A stretch of DNA of 32,976 nucleotides from Clostridiales bacterium (lineage in GTDB: Bacteria > Bacillota > Clostridia > Oscillospirales > RGIG5299), in NCBI GenBank assembly GCA_016281405.1, contig JAEEIO010000117.1:1-32976 (forward strand), written 5' to 3'. This document shows positions 15,408 to 22,682 of this stretch, one piece after another. Position 1 is the stretch's first letter. Every line of letters starts with the position of its first letter. The position numbers and the translations under genes are program-made. The notes below the pieces were generated by a model. That model searched no databases. It worked only from the letters and a program-made list of their open reading frames with translations, and was not told where the DNA came from.

Positions 15408-17147
15408 ATGAAAAAACTTATGCTCGGCAACGACGCCGTCGCCCGCGGCCTCTACGAAGGCGGACTCGTCTTCGCCTCAAGCTACCCGGGCACTCCCTCG
15501 ACCGAAATAACCGAAACCCTTTCAAAATACGACGACGTTTACAGCGAATGGGCGCCCAACGAAAAGGTCGCCGCCGAGGCGGCCCTCGGAGCCTCCGTCG
15601 CGGGCGTCAGAAGCTTTTGCGGCATGAAGCACGTCGGCCTCAACGTCGCGGCCGACCTTCTCTACACCGCCTCCTACACGGGCGTAAACGGCGGCTTCGT
15701 TTTAGCTGTGGCCGACGACCCGGGTATGCACTCCTCTCAAAACGAGCAGGACAGCCGTCATCACGCCATAGCCTCCAAAACCCTCATGCTCGAGCCCTCC
15801 GACTCTGCCGAATGCCGCGACTTCGCCAAAGCCGCGCTGGAGCTCTCCGAACGCTTCGACACCCCCGTTATTTTACGCCTCTCGACCCGCGTTTCGCACT
15901 CGCAGTCGCTCGTCGAGGAAGGGGAGAGGCCCGCGCTTTATAAAAAGCCCTACGAGAAAAATATCGCCAAATTCGTCATGATGCCCGGCAACGCCGTCAA
16001 GCGTCACGTCGAGGTCGAGCGCCGCGCCGCGGCCGAGCGCGAATGGGCCGAGACCTGCGAGTTCAACAGAATCGAAAATAACGGCTCCGACGTAGGCGTC
16101 ATCACGGCGGGCATCTCCTACTGCTACGCCCTCGAGGCGCTCGGAAAGAGCGCCGACTACCTTAAACTCGGCGTCGTGAACCCCTTACCCGAAAAACTCA
16201 TAAAAGACTTCTGCGCCGCCCATAATACCGTCTACGTCGTCGAAGAATTAGACGATATCATAGAGACCCACTGCAAAAAACTCGGCCTTTCCGTCATAGG
16301 CAAGGAAAAGTTTACCTACCTCGGCGAATACACCGCCGCCATGATAAAAGAGGCCGTCACGGGCGAAAAAGCGGATATAACGCCCGCCCCCGAAAAGGCG
16401 CCCGCCCGTCCTCCCGTCATGTGTCCGGGATGCCCCCACAGAGGCGTTTTCTACACCCTCTCGCGCCTCGGATATTACGTCAGCGGCGACATAGGCTGCT
16501 ACACCCTCGGCGCCGCCGCGCCCCTTGCGGCCATGGACTCCACCGTCTGCATGGGCGCCTCGGTCTCGATGCTCCACGGCTTCAATAAAGCCAACGCCGC
16601 CTTCGGCGAGCGTAAAAAGGCCGTCGCCGTCATCGGCGACTCCACCTTCATCCACTCGGGCATAACGAGCCTCATAGACGTCGCCTACAACGCCAGCTTT
16701 TCGACCGTTTTGATACTCGATAACTCCATAACCGGCATGACCGGCCACCAGCAGAACCCGACAACGGGCAAAAACATAAAGGGCGACCCCGCCTCTGCCG
16801 TAAATCTCGAAGCGCTTTGTCGCGCCGTCGGCATCGATAACGTCGCCGTCGTCGACCCCTTCGACGTCAAGGGACTTACCGCCAAGCTCAAGGAGTTCAC
16901 CGCGCTCGACGCCCCGTCGGTCATAATCTGCCGCCGCCCCTGCGCGCTTTTGAAATATGTCAAAGCCGCGCCGCCGCTCGTCATCGACACCGAAAAATGC
17001 GTAAAATGCGGCATGTGCCTGAAAGCGGGCTGCCCCGCCATAGTCAAAAAGCCCGAAGGCATGAAGATCGACGCCGCGCTTTGCGTCGGATGCGGTCTTT
17101 GCGAAAAAATCTGCGCCGTCGGCGCAATAGGAAAGGCGGTCGACTGA
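15408..17147 (+). CDS. iorA: Indolepyruvate:ferredoxin oxidoreductase alpha subunit
   Basis: Predicted 579-residue subunit of the cytoplasmic enzyme that oxidatively decarboxylates aryl pyruvates (from Trp, Phe, Tyr) to aryl acetyl-CoA while reducing ferredoxin. The start is the ATG at 15408 behind AGGAGA; an in-frame upstream start at 15378 would lie inside the promoter region. Features: N-terminal GNDAVARGLYEGG and SYPGTPSTEI, the pyrimidine-binding half with HVGLNVAADLLYT, then CPGCPHRGVFYTL and the TPP-binding block GDSTFIHSG with the later TGHQQNPTTGK. Two 4Fe-4S motifs end the chain: CVKCGMC at about residue 530 and CVGCGLC at about 560. It is one base from iorB. Confidence 0.96.
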   Translation: MKKLMLGNDAVARGLYEGGLVFASSYPGTPSTEITETLSKYDDVYSEWAPNEKVAAEAALGASVAGVRSFCGMKHVGLNVAADLLYTASYTGVNGGFVLAVADDPGMHSSQNEQDSRHHAIASKTLMLEPSDSAECRDFAKAALELSERFDTPVILRLSTRVSHSQSLVEEGERPALYKKPYEKNIAKFVMMPGNAVKRHVEVERRAAAEREWAETCEFNRIENNGSDVGVITAGISYCYALEALGKSADYLKLGVVNPLPEKLIKDFCAAHNTVYVVEELDDIIETHCKKLGLSVIGKEKFTYLGEYTAAMIKEAVTGEKADITPAPEKAPARPPVMCPGCPHRGVFYTLSRLGYYVSGDIGCYTLGAAAPLAAMDSTVCMGASVSMLHGFNKANAAFGERKKAVAVIGDSTFIHSGITSLIDVAYNASFSTVLILDNSITGMTGHQQNPTTGKNIKGDPASAVNLEALCRAVGIDNVAVVDPFDVKGLTAKLKEFTALDAPSVIICRRPCALLKYVKAAPPLVIDTEKCVKCGMCLKAGCPAIVKKPEGMKIDAALCVGCGLCEKICAVGAIGKAVD

Positions 17148-17148
17148 T

Positions 17149-17730
17149 ATGGGAAGCGTAATGATAGTCGGCGTCGGAGGGCAGGGAACGCTCCTTGCCT
17201 CCCGCATACTCGGAGCCGTCTACACCGGCGCGGGCTTCGACGTCAAGGTCAGCGAAGTCCACGGCATGAGCCAGCGCGGCGGATCGGTCGTCACCTACGT
17301 CCGCTACGGCGACCGCGTCGCCTCTCCGATAATCGAAAAGGGCGGAGCCGATATAATTCTCGCCTTTGAAAAACTCGAAGCCCTCCGCTATTTCGAATAC
17401 CTCAAAAAAGGCGGTAAGATCATAGTAAATACGCAGGAGACCGACCCCATGCCCGTCATAACGGGCGCCGCGGTCTACCCCGAAAACATCCTCGAAAAAC
17501 TTTCGGCCGCGGGCGTCGCCGTAACCGCCGTCGACGCGCTCTCGCTCGCCAGAGAGGCGGGCAATCAGAAAGCGGTAAACGTTGTCCTCATAGGCGTCCT
17601 CGCCGCCTCGTCCGATATCCCCGAGGCCGACTGGATAGCCGCCGTCAAATCTACAGTCCCCGAAAAACTGCAGGAAATAAATCTGAAGGCCTTCGCCCTC
17701 GGATATTCCCATAAAAACAAGGAGGAATAA
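17149..17730 (+). CDS. iorB: Indolepyruvate:ferredoxin oxidoreductase beta subunit
   Basis: Predicted 193-residue gamma-domain subunit that partners IorA. It opens with the glycine-rich signature IVGVGGQGTLLASRIL and carries VSEVHGMSQRGGSVVTYVRY, both conserved in IorB and related 2-oxoacid:ferredoxin oxidoreductase gamma chains, where they contribute to coenzyme A binding. The ATG is one base after the iorA stop with GGCGG about 12 bases upstream. The gene is followed after three bases by the ACT-domain gene. Together iorA and iorB encode the complete two-subunit enzyme. Confidence 0.95.
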   Translation: MGSVMIVGVGGQGTLLASRILGAVYTGAGFDVKVSEVHGMSQRGGSVVTYVRYGDRVASPIIEKGGADIILAFEKLEALRYFEYLKKGGKIIVNTQETDPMPVITGAAVYPENILEKLSAAGVAVTAVDALSLAREAGNQKAVNVVLIGVLAASSDIPEADWIAAVKSTVPEKLQEINLKAFALGYSHKNKEE

Positions 17731-17733
17731 AAA

Positions 17734-18168
17734 ATGTCCATCAAACAGCTTTCAACCTTTCTCGAAAACCGCCCGGGCAGACTTTGCGAAATAACCCGCG
17801 TCTTCCGCGAAAACGGCGTCGACATCAAAAGCCTCTGCATCGCCGAGACCACCCGCTACGGCGTCCTTCGCATGATCGTCGACGACGCCGAAAAGACCGC
17901 CGCCGTCTTAAAGGAAAACGGCTTCACCGCCACCATGGGCGACGTTGTCGCCGTAATGGTCGACGACGCCCCCGGCGGCTTAAACGACCTCCTCGAGCAC
18001 TTCGAGAAGGCGGGACTTTCCGTCGAGTATATGTATAGCTTCATAGGCCGCGTCGACGGAAACAAAGCCTGCATCGTCATAAAGGCCTCCTCTAACGAGA
18101 CGGCCGAGCGCGTCTGTAAGGAAAACGGCTTCGAGCTCATGACCGAAAAGGACCTCGCCAGACTTTAA
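17734..18168 (+). CDS. Tandem ACT-domain protein
   Basis: Predicted 144-residue cytoplasmic protein made of two ACT domains, residues about 3-68 (QLSTFLENRPGRLCEITRVF then NGVDIKSLCIAE) and about 70-140 (VVAVMVDDAPGGLNDLLEHF then AGLSVEYMYSFI). ACT domains bind amino acids and regulate enzymes or transporters. No catalytic domain is attached. The ATG lies behind AAGGAGG. Stand-alone ACT proteins of this type are commonly found next to iorAB and a phenylacetate-CoA ligase; here the ligase gene is missing, so this protein may sense aromatic amino acids for IorAB. The last point is inference. Confidence 0.9.
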   Translation: MSIKQLSTFLENRPGRLCEITRVFRENGVDIKSLCIAETTRYGVLRMIVDDAEKTAAVLKENGFTATMGDVVAVMVDDAPGGLNDLLEHFEKAGLSVEYMYSFIGRVDGNKACIVIKASSNETAERVCKENGFELMTEKDLARL

Positions 18169-18188
18169 TTTCCCCGAAAACTCCAAAC

Positions 18189-18240
18189 GACGCGTCCCGT
18201 TCTCACGGGACGCGTCTCATCGTTTGCGCCGTAGGCGCAA
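18189..18240. repeat. Pair of perfect inverted repeats (hairpins) after the ACT gene
   Basis: GACGCGTCCCGT (18189-18200) pairs with ACGGGACGCGTC (18205-18216) around TCTC, and flanking AAACG/CGTTT can extend the arms. Immediately after, TTGCGCC (18224-18230) pairs with GGCGCAA (18234-18240) around GTA. Neither has a clean T run; the first may still act as a weak terminator for iorA-iorB-ACT. Confidence 0.75.
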
Positions 18241-18244
18241 TCAT

Positions 18245-18275
18245 AACTGTAAACTGTAAACTGTAAACTGTAAAC
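18245..18275. repeat. Four-copy AACTGTA heptamer tandem repeat
   Basis: Four perfect copies of the 7-mer AACTGTA (18245-18272) plus a partial AAC. The unit is 7 bases, so copy number changes would not be constrained by a reading frame. It lies between hairpins in a non-coding stretch; similar A/T-rich heptamer runs are, to my knowledge, common in intergenic DNA of gut Clostridia. Confidence 0.85.
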
Positions 18276-18316
18276 CCCGCTCCCGACCGCGGCGGCCTTT
18301 TCCCACGTCTCCTGCC

Positions 18317-18350
18317 TCCCCCGCCTTCCGTGGCGGGGGAAATATTTTTT
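18317..18350 (+). terminator. Probable intrinsic terminator
   Basis: TCCCCCGCC (18317-18325) pairs with GGCGGGGGA (18332-18340) around TTCCGT and is followed by AATATTTTTT. It is the best terminator candidate for the iorA-iorB-ACT unit. The whole 303-base stretch 18169-18471 holds only hairpins, the heptamer repeat, this terminator and the next promoter; I see no gene in it. Confidence 0.65.
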
Positions 18351-18382
18351 ACCGTTTCACCTCTTTTTCACCTATTTCCTTA

Positions 18383-18410
18383 TTGACTTTTTCTTTATTT
18401 TCTTTATAAT
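18383..18410 (+). promoter_or_regulatory. SigA-type promoter of the isomerase/glycosidase unit
   Basis: TTGACT at 18383-18388 and TATAAT at 18405-18410 with a 16-base spacer, in an AT-rich patch. Transcription would start near 18417, leaving a leader of about 55 bases. I do not see a clear operator palindrome in it. Confidence 0.75.
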
Positions 18411-18471
18411 AGTAAGTGTATAAGCGTAGGCTAACCGAATACGACAAAATTACTGTTAAGAGGTGTCATTT

Positions 18472-19515
18472 ATGTTAAAAATCGAAACTTCCGGCGCCGG
18501 CTGGTCCTCCTGCCCCGACAGATTCGTAACCGAAGGTTACCGCAAAGGCTTCACCGCCGAACAGTCTCTCGAAGAGCTCTTCAAGATTAAGGGCCTCAAC
18601 GGCTTCCCGCTCTGGTGGGGCTCCATCTCCGAAAAGTTCCCCGAAATGGTCGACGGAGCCCATATCAACGGCGGCTATATCGACCAGTCCAAATGGACCT
18701 TCGACTTCCCGAGCGTCGATTATCTCAAAGAAAAGCTCGCCGCCCACGGCGTCACCATCGGTACCGTCGCGCCCGATACCTACATGAGCCCGATATGGAA
18801 AAACGGCTCCTTCACCAACCGCGATCCCGCCATCAGACGTCTCATGATAGAGCATATGAAGATGGGCATCGACGAAGCCGCCAAGATCCCCGGCTCCGAC
18901 GTCCTTCTCTGGATGGCTCACGACGGCTACGACTATCCCTTCGAGGACGATTACCGCACCCGCTGGAACTGGCTCCTTGAAGGCATCGCCGAATGCTGCG
19001 ACCACAACAAGAACGTCAAACTCACCATAGAGTATAAGACCAAGGAACCCCGCACGAGGCAGTATATAGCCGACTACGGCAAGGCTCTCTTTATCTGCAA
19101 AGAGATAGGCGCCCCTAACCTCGGCGTCGTCGTTGACATCGGCCACTCTCTCTTCGCGGGCGAAAATCCCGCCGAAGCGGTCGACATCGTCAGCTCCTAC
19201 GGCAAACTCCACCACATCCACATGAACGACAACTACAGAAGCTGGGACGACGATCTCTATCCCGGCGCCATCCACTTCTGGGAGAACCTCGAGATGTTCT
19301 ACGTCCTCAATCAGATAGGCTATGACGGCTGGTATACCATCGACGTCTGGCCGACCAGAGTCGACGGACACAAGGTCATCCAGGAAGCGGTCGACCGCAT
19401 CCATATGTTCGACCGTCTCGCCAAAATGCTGCCGCTCAAAGAGATCAAGAGAATGCAGGCCGAAAACGACACCATCGGCATCCAGACTCTCATCCGCGAG
19501 ACCGTCATAAAGTAA
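18472..19515 (+). CDS. Sugar phosphate isomerase/epimerase-like TIM barrel protein
   Basis: Predicted 347-residue cytoplasmic protein of the xylose isomerase-like TIM barrel (AP endonuclease 2) superfamily. The ATG at 18472 follows AGAGGTG; a GTG nine bases upstream is the ribosome binding site region itself. Probable metal ligands are Glu187 in TIEYKTKEPR, Asp222 and His225 in VVVDIGHSLF, a histidine in LHHIHMNDNY (248/250) and Asp291 in YTIDVWP, where the family usually has Glu. Members interconvert keto sugars or inositol derivatives; the substrate is not readable here. It precedes a large glycosidase gene, so it may process the sugar that enzyme releases. Confidence 0.82.
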   Translation: MLKIETSGAGWSSCPDRFVTEGYRKGFTAEQSLEELFKIKGLNGFPLWWGSISEKFPEMVDGAHINGGYIDQSKWTFDFPSVDYLKEKLAAHGVTIGTVAPDTYMSPIWKNGSFTNRDPAIRRLMIEHMKMGIDEAAKIPGSDVLLWMAHDGYDYPFEDDYRTRWNWLLEGIAECCDHNKNVKLTIEYKTKEPRTRQYIADYGKALFICKEIGAPNLGVVVDIGHSLFAGENPAEAVDIVSSYGKLHHIHMNDNYRSWDDDLYPGAIHFWENLEMFYVLNQIGYDGWYTIDVWPTRVDGHKVIQEAVDRIHMFDRLAKMLPLKEIKRMQAENDTIGIQTLIRETVIK

Positions 19516-19535
19516 AATCAAACAATAATCGTATC

Positions 19536-19580
19536 AAAAAAGCCCAAAATGTATATTTCACGTGCATTTCGGGCTTTTTT
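19536..19580 (+). terminator. Intrinsic terminator between isomerase and glycosidase genes
   Basis: AAAAAAGCCC (19536-19545) pairs with GGGCTTTTTT (19571-19580); AAATG (19547-19551) pairs with CATTT (19565-19569) after one mismatch. The T run is part of the 3' arm. The ribosome binding site of the glycosidase (GGAAAGGAAAG from 19583) begins three bases later, so this hairpin either ends the isomerase transcript or partly attenuates the glycosidase. Confidence 0.82.
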
Positions 19581-19600
19581 ACGGAAAGGAAAGAATTGAT

Positions 19601-22600
19601 ATGGCCGAATTCAAAAAATATATCGCCACCTTCAAAAACCCGCCCAGGGAATTCCGCCCCGTCTCTATGTGGTTCTGGTGCGACGATATGCGCAAGGACG
19701 AGATAACCTTCCAGCTTGAGGAGTTCAAAAAGCAGGGCATGAACGACGTCTTCGTAAACGCCGTCTGGGGCATTGGCGTCGAGTACCTCTCGGACGAGTA
19801 TTTCGAATACGTCAAATACTGTGTCGACGAGTGCAAGCGCCTCGGTATGAACTACTGGATATACGACGAGTTCAACTGGCCCTCGGGCAACGCGGGCGGC
19901 AAACTCTTATCGAAATATCCGTGGGCCGTCGGCAAGCTCCTTAAATGCGAGCAGTTTTACGTCTGGGCGGGCAACTGCGCCGACACCATAAGCACCGGAC
20001 GTCTCGTCGCCGCGCAGATACTCCTCGTCACGCCCGACGGCTTCGACGTCATCGACATAATGGACAAGGTCAAGGTCGAGATAACCGACACGGGCGACAC
20101 CAAGGTCACCTACAGAAATCTCGAATACAACAGCCTTGTAAGAGTCCAGTATTTCTTCTCGATGCCCGACCCGCACATCCTCACGACTTCGGTCTGGTAT
20201 AAATACGCGAATTACGAGGCCGGCTACATCGACACCTTCAACGTGGAGGCTGTCAACAAGTTCCTCGAGCTCACCCACGAGAGATATAAGCAATACGTCG
20301 GCGACGAGTTCGGCAAGACCGTCAAGGGCGTTTTCACCGACGAGATATGCCTCGCTTCGCCATTCTCGATAGGCGAGAACCGCATCCCGTGGAGCGAGCA
20401 TTTCGCCGAAAAGTTCAAAAAACTCAACGGCTACGACATCGTCCCCTACCTCTACTGCCTCTTTAACGGCACCTTGAACAAGCACGACAGAAAGATAAGG
20501 AACGACTATTTCAACACCGCCAAGACCCTCTACCTCGAAAATTTCGTCAAGCCGATGTACGACTGGTGCGATAAAAACGGCATAGCCTTCACCGGCCACT
20601 TCGACGGCGAGGAGTCTCTGACCTGGCACCTCATGCAGTCTGCCGACCTCATCTCCTCCTTCAAGTATATGCACATCCCCGGCATCGACTCTATAGTCCC
20701 GCCCTTCAAGATAGACGACAAGAACTACAACGTCGCGGGCAAGGTGCTTAACTCCATAGCGAAATACTATGACCGCGACCGCACCCTCTGCGAGACCTAC
20801 ACGGGAAGCGGCTGGGACGTCCGTTTCGACACCATGAAAAGAATAGGCAACCGCCTTATGACGCTCGGCGTCAACATGATCCACTATATGGGCGCCTATT
20901 ACTCCTGGGACGGCATGCTCAAGATCGGCCCGACCTCCTATCCGCCGTCGCACGGCTATAACAACCCGATGTGGCAGCACTACGGAAAGCTCGGCGACTA
21001 TTTCGCGAGGATACAGTCGCTTTCCGCCGCCACCAAGGGCGGCTCGAAGGTCCTCTTCATGGCTCCTCTGGTGCAGGCCAAGATTGACCTTGACCTCTCG
21101 AAAAACATATTCAATTATCTTAAAGACGATTTCGCGGTCCGTTATCTCGACGAGATAATGGAAGCGACGGTCACCGCGTCCATGCGCCTCGGCGTCGACC
21201 TCGACCTCATATCCGAGGACGGCGCGCCCGATATAAAGGCAAAAGACGGCCTCATGACCTACCTCGGCCACACCTACGAATATATCATCTTCCCGGCCAT
21301 GGCTTTCATAAACAAAGAGACGGCCGAGCTTATAGCGAGACTCGACAAAGCGGGCGTCAAAATGATATTCGTAAACACCCTCCCCGTCGAAGTCATCGAC
21401 GCCGACGTCCCCGCCCTTAAGGCCGATTTCGGCGGCAAGAGCACGGTCTATGAAAACGACGACGCCTCTTACGAGGTCTTCAAAAAGAAGAACGTCTCGA
21501 TGCTCACCGTCAAGAAACGTCCGCTCGTCCTCGACGGCTACCGCGAGACGCTCGCAAAGGTCTTCAAGCCCGCCGATATAGCCCTTTCGATGAAGTCCAC
21601 GGGCAATATCTTCATAGGCCACCGCGAGAATAAGGACATCGACCTCTATTTCGTCTCGAACGACGACAACGCCTGCAACGAGATGAGAATACCCAAGAAG
21701 CTTCGCGGACTCGAGATACTCTCGCCCGACACCGGCGACCTCAAGACGGTCTATACCGACGGAAACGACATAGTGATACCCTTCGCCCCCTACGAACTCG
21801 TCGTTATAGTCAAGTCGAAGAAGGAGAGCTTCGCAAATATCGCCGACTTCGCGAAGAAGGCGGAGCCCGCCTCGGTGACCGAGCTGGAAAGCGGCTTCAC
21901 CTTCACCCCCGAGAAGGAAAACGCCCTCCGCTGCAGCTGGAAATTCAACTACAAGGGCAAATTCCTCCCCGTCAACTTCTTCTACTTCCCCGAGTGGCAG
22001 CCCAACACCCTCAATATGCCCTACGAACTCGAGTGGGATCTGAAGATAGAGTCGATGCCCGAAATGATCTTCTTCAACGCCGAGATAAAGGGCGTCAAGG
22101 AGATAACGATAAACGGCAAAAAGCTCCCCTTCGAGCGTAATATCCGTATCTGGGGCCTCAATAACTTCCGCGCGGAGGCGACCGAATACTTCAAGGAGGG
22201 CGACAACGTAGTCCGCTTCAAGGCCGTCACTCCCGACTGGGTCGGCATCCACGCGCTCCCGTTCGCCTTCATCACGGGCGACTTCCTCGTCACCCCCGAC
22301 GACGTCGTCCACGCCGTAAAGAGCCGCGCCGTAAAGCTCGGCAGCCTCGACCCGCAGGGCTATAAGTATTTCAGCGGCAACGGCAGTTATAAGGTCGTCT
22401 TCCCCGCGAGGAAGGGCAAAAAGACCTTCGTCGAGCTCGACACGAGAGAGGTCGTCGGCGTAAAGATAAACGGCGTGCTCGTAAAAGAGATTATGTGGCA
22501 GCCGCGCCGCGCCGAGATAACCAAGTTCGTGAAGAACGGCCTCAACGAGCTGGAGCTCGTCATGACCGCCACCTACGCGAACCTCCTTGCCGAACAGCCC

Positions 22601-22642
22601 GCCAACCACGGCATAAGCGGTGTGAAAATTATTACCTATTAA
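19601..22642 (+). CDS. GH106-like glycoside hydrolase (putative alpha-L-rhamnosidase), cytoplasmic
   Basis: Predicted 1013-residue enzyme starting at the ATG 19601 behind AAAGGAAAG. The N-terminal block RPVSMWFWCDDMRKDEITFQ, then QGMNDVFVNAVWGIGVEYLS and YWIYDEFNWPSGNAGGKL, is typical of the large GH106 and related TIM-barrel glycosidases. Acidic candidates for catalysis lie in GVFTDEICL, GHFDGEESLTWH and LCETYTGSGWD. After the barrel come further beta domains; the C-terminal third (NAEIKGVKEITINGKKLPFE, then the VELDTREVVGVKINGVLV stretch) resembles galactose-binding-like jelly rolls. There is no signal peptide, so it acts inside the cell on imported oligosaccharides. Rhamnose specificity is a family guess, not seen in the sequence. 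Confidence 0.8.
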   Translation: MAEFKKYIATFKNPPREFRPVSMWFWCDDMRKDEITFQLEEFKKQGMNDVFVNAVWGIGVEYLSDEYFEYVKYCVDECKRLGMNYWIYDEFNWPSGNAGGKLLSKYPWAVGKLLKCEQFYVWAGNCADTISTGRLVAAQILLVTPDGFDVIDIMDKVKVEITDTGDTKVTYRNLEYNSLVRVQYFFSMPDPHILTTSVWYKYANYEAGYIDTFNVEAVNKFLELTHERYKQYVGDEFGKTVKGVFTDEICLASPFSIGENRIPWSEHFAEKFKKLNGYDIVPYLYCLFNGTLNKHDRKIRNDYFNTAKTLYLENFVKPMYDWCDKNGIAFTGHFDGEESLTWHLMQSADLISSFKYMHIPGIDSIVPPFKIDDKNYNVAGKVLNSIAKYYDRDRTLCETYTGSGWDVRFDTMKRIGNRLMTLGVNMIHYMGAYYSWDGMLKIGPTSYPPSHGYNNPMWQHYGKLGDYFARIQSLSAATKGGSKVLFMAPLVQAKIDLDLSKNIFNYLKDDFAVRYLDEIMEATVTASMRLGVDLDLISEDGAPDIKAKDGLMTYLGHTYEYIIFPAMAFINKETAELIARLDKAGVKMIFVNTLPVEVIDADVPALKADFGGKSTVYENDDASYEVFKKKNVSMLTVKKRPLVLDGYRETLAKVFKPADIALSMKSTGNIFIGHRENKDIDLYFVSNDDNACNEMRIPKKLRGLEILSPDTGDLKTVYTDGNDIVIPFAPYELVVIVKSKKESFANIADFAKKAEPASVTELESGFTFTPEKENALRCSWKFNYKGKFLPVNFFYFPEWQPNTLNMPYELEWDLKIESMPEMIFFNAEIKGVKEITINGKKLPFERNIRIWGLNNFRAEATEYFKEGDNVVRFKAVTPDWVGIHALPFAFITGDFLVTPDDVVHAVKSRAVKLGSLDPQGYKYFSGNGSYKVVFPARKGKKTFVELDTREVVGVKINGVLVKEIMWQPRRAEITKFVKNGLNELELVMTATYANLLAEQPANHGISGVKIITY

Positions 22643-22650
22643 TAAAATGT

Positions 22651-22682
22651 AAAAAAGCCTCCGAGTGAACGGAGGCTTTTTT
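22651..22682. terminator. Bidirectional terminator between convergent genes
   Basis: AAAAAAGCCTCCG (22651-22663) pairs with CGGAGGCTTTTTT (22670-22682) around AGTGAA. The A and T tracts make it functional on both strands. It closes the glycosidase gene and overlaps the stop codon of the convergent gene on the - strand. Confidence 0.93.

Noticed and set aside
18245-18275. The heptamer repeat as a CRISPR array
   Set aside because: Unit length is 7 with no spacers, and there are no cas genes nearby.
19907-22609. A 900-codon open frame antisense to the GH106-like gene
   Set aside because: It mirrors the codon bias of the sense gene (few complementary stop triplets), has low-complexity Val/Glu/Asp/Gly composition and no family motif; the sense frame has clear conserved blocks and control signals.
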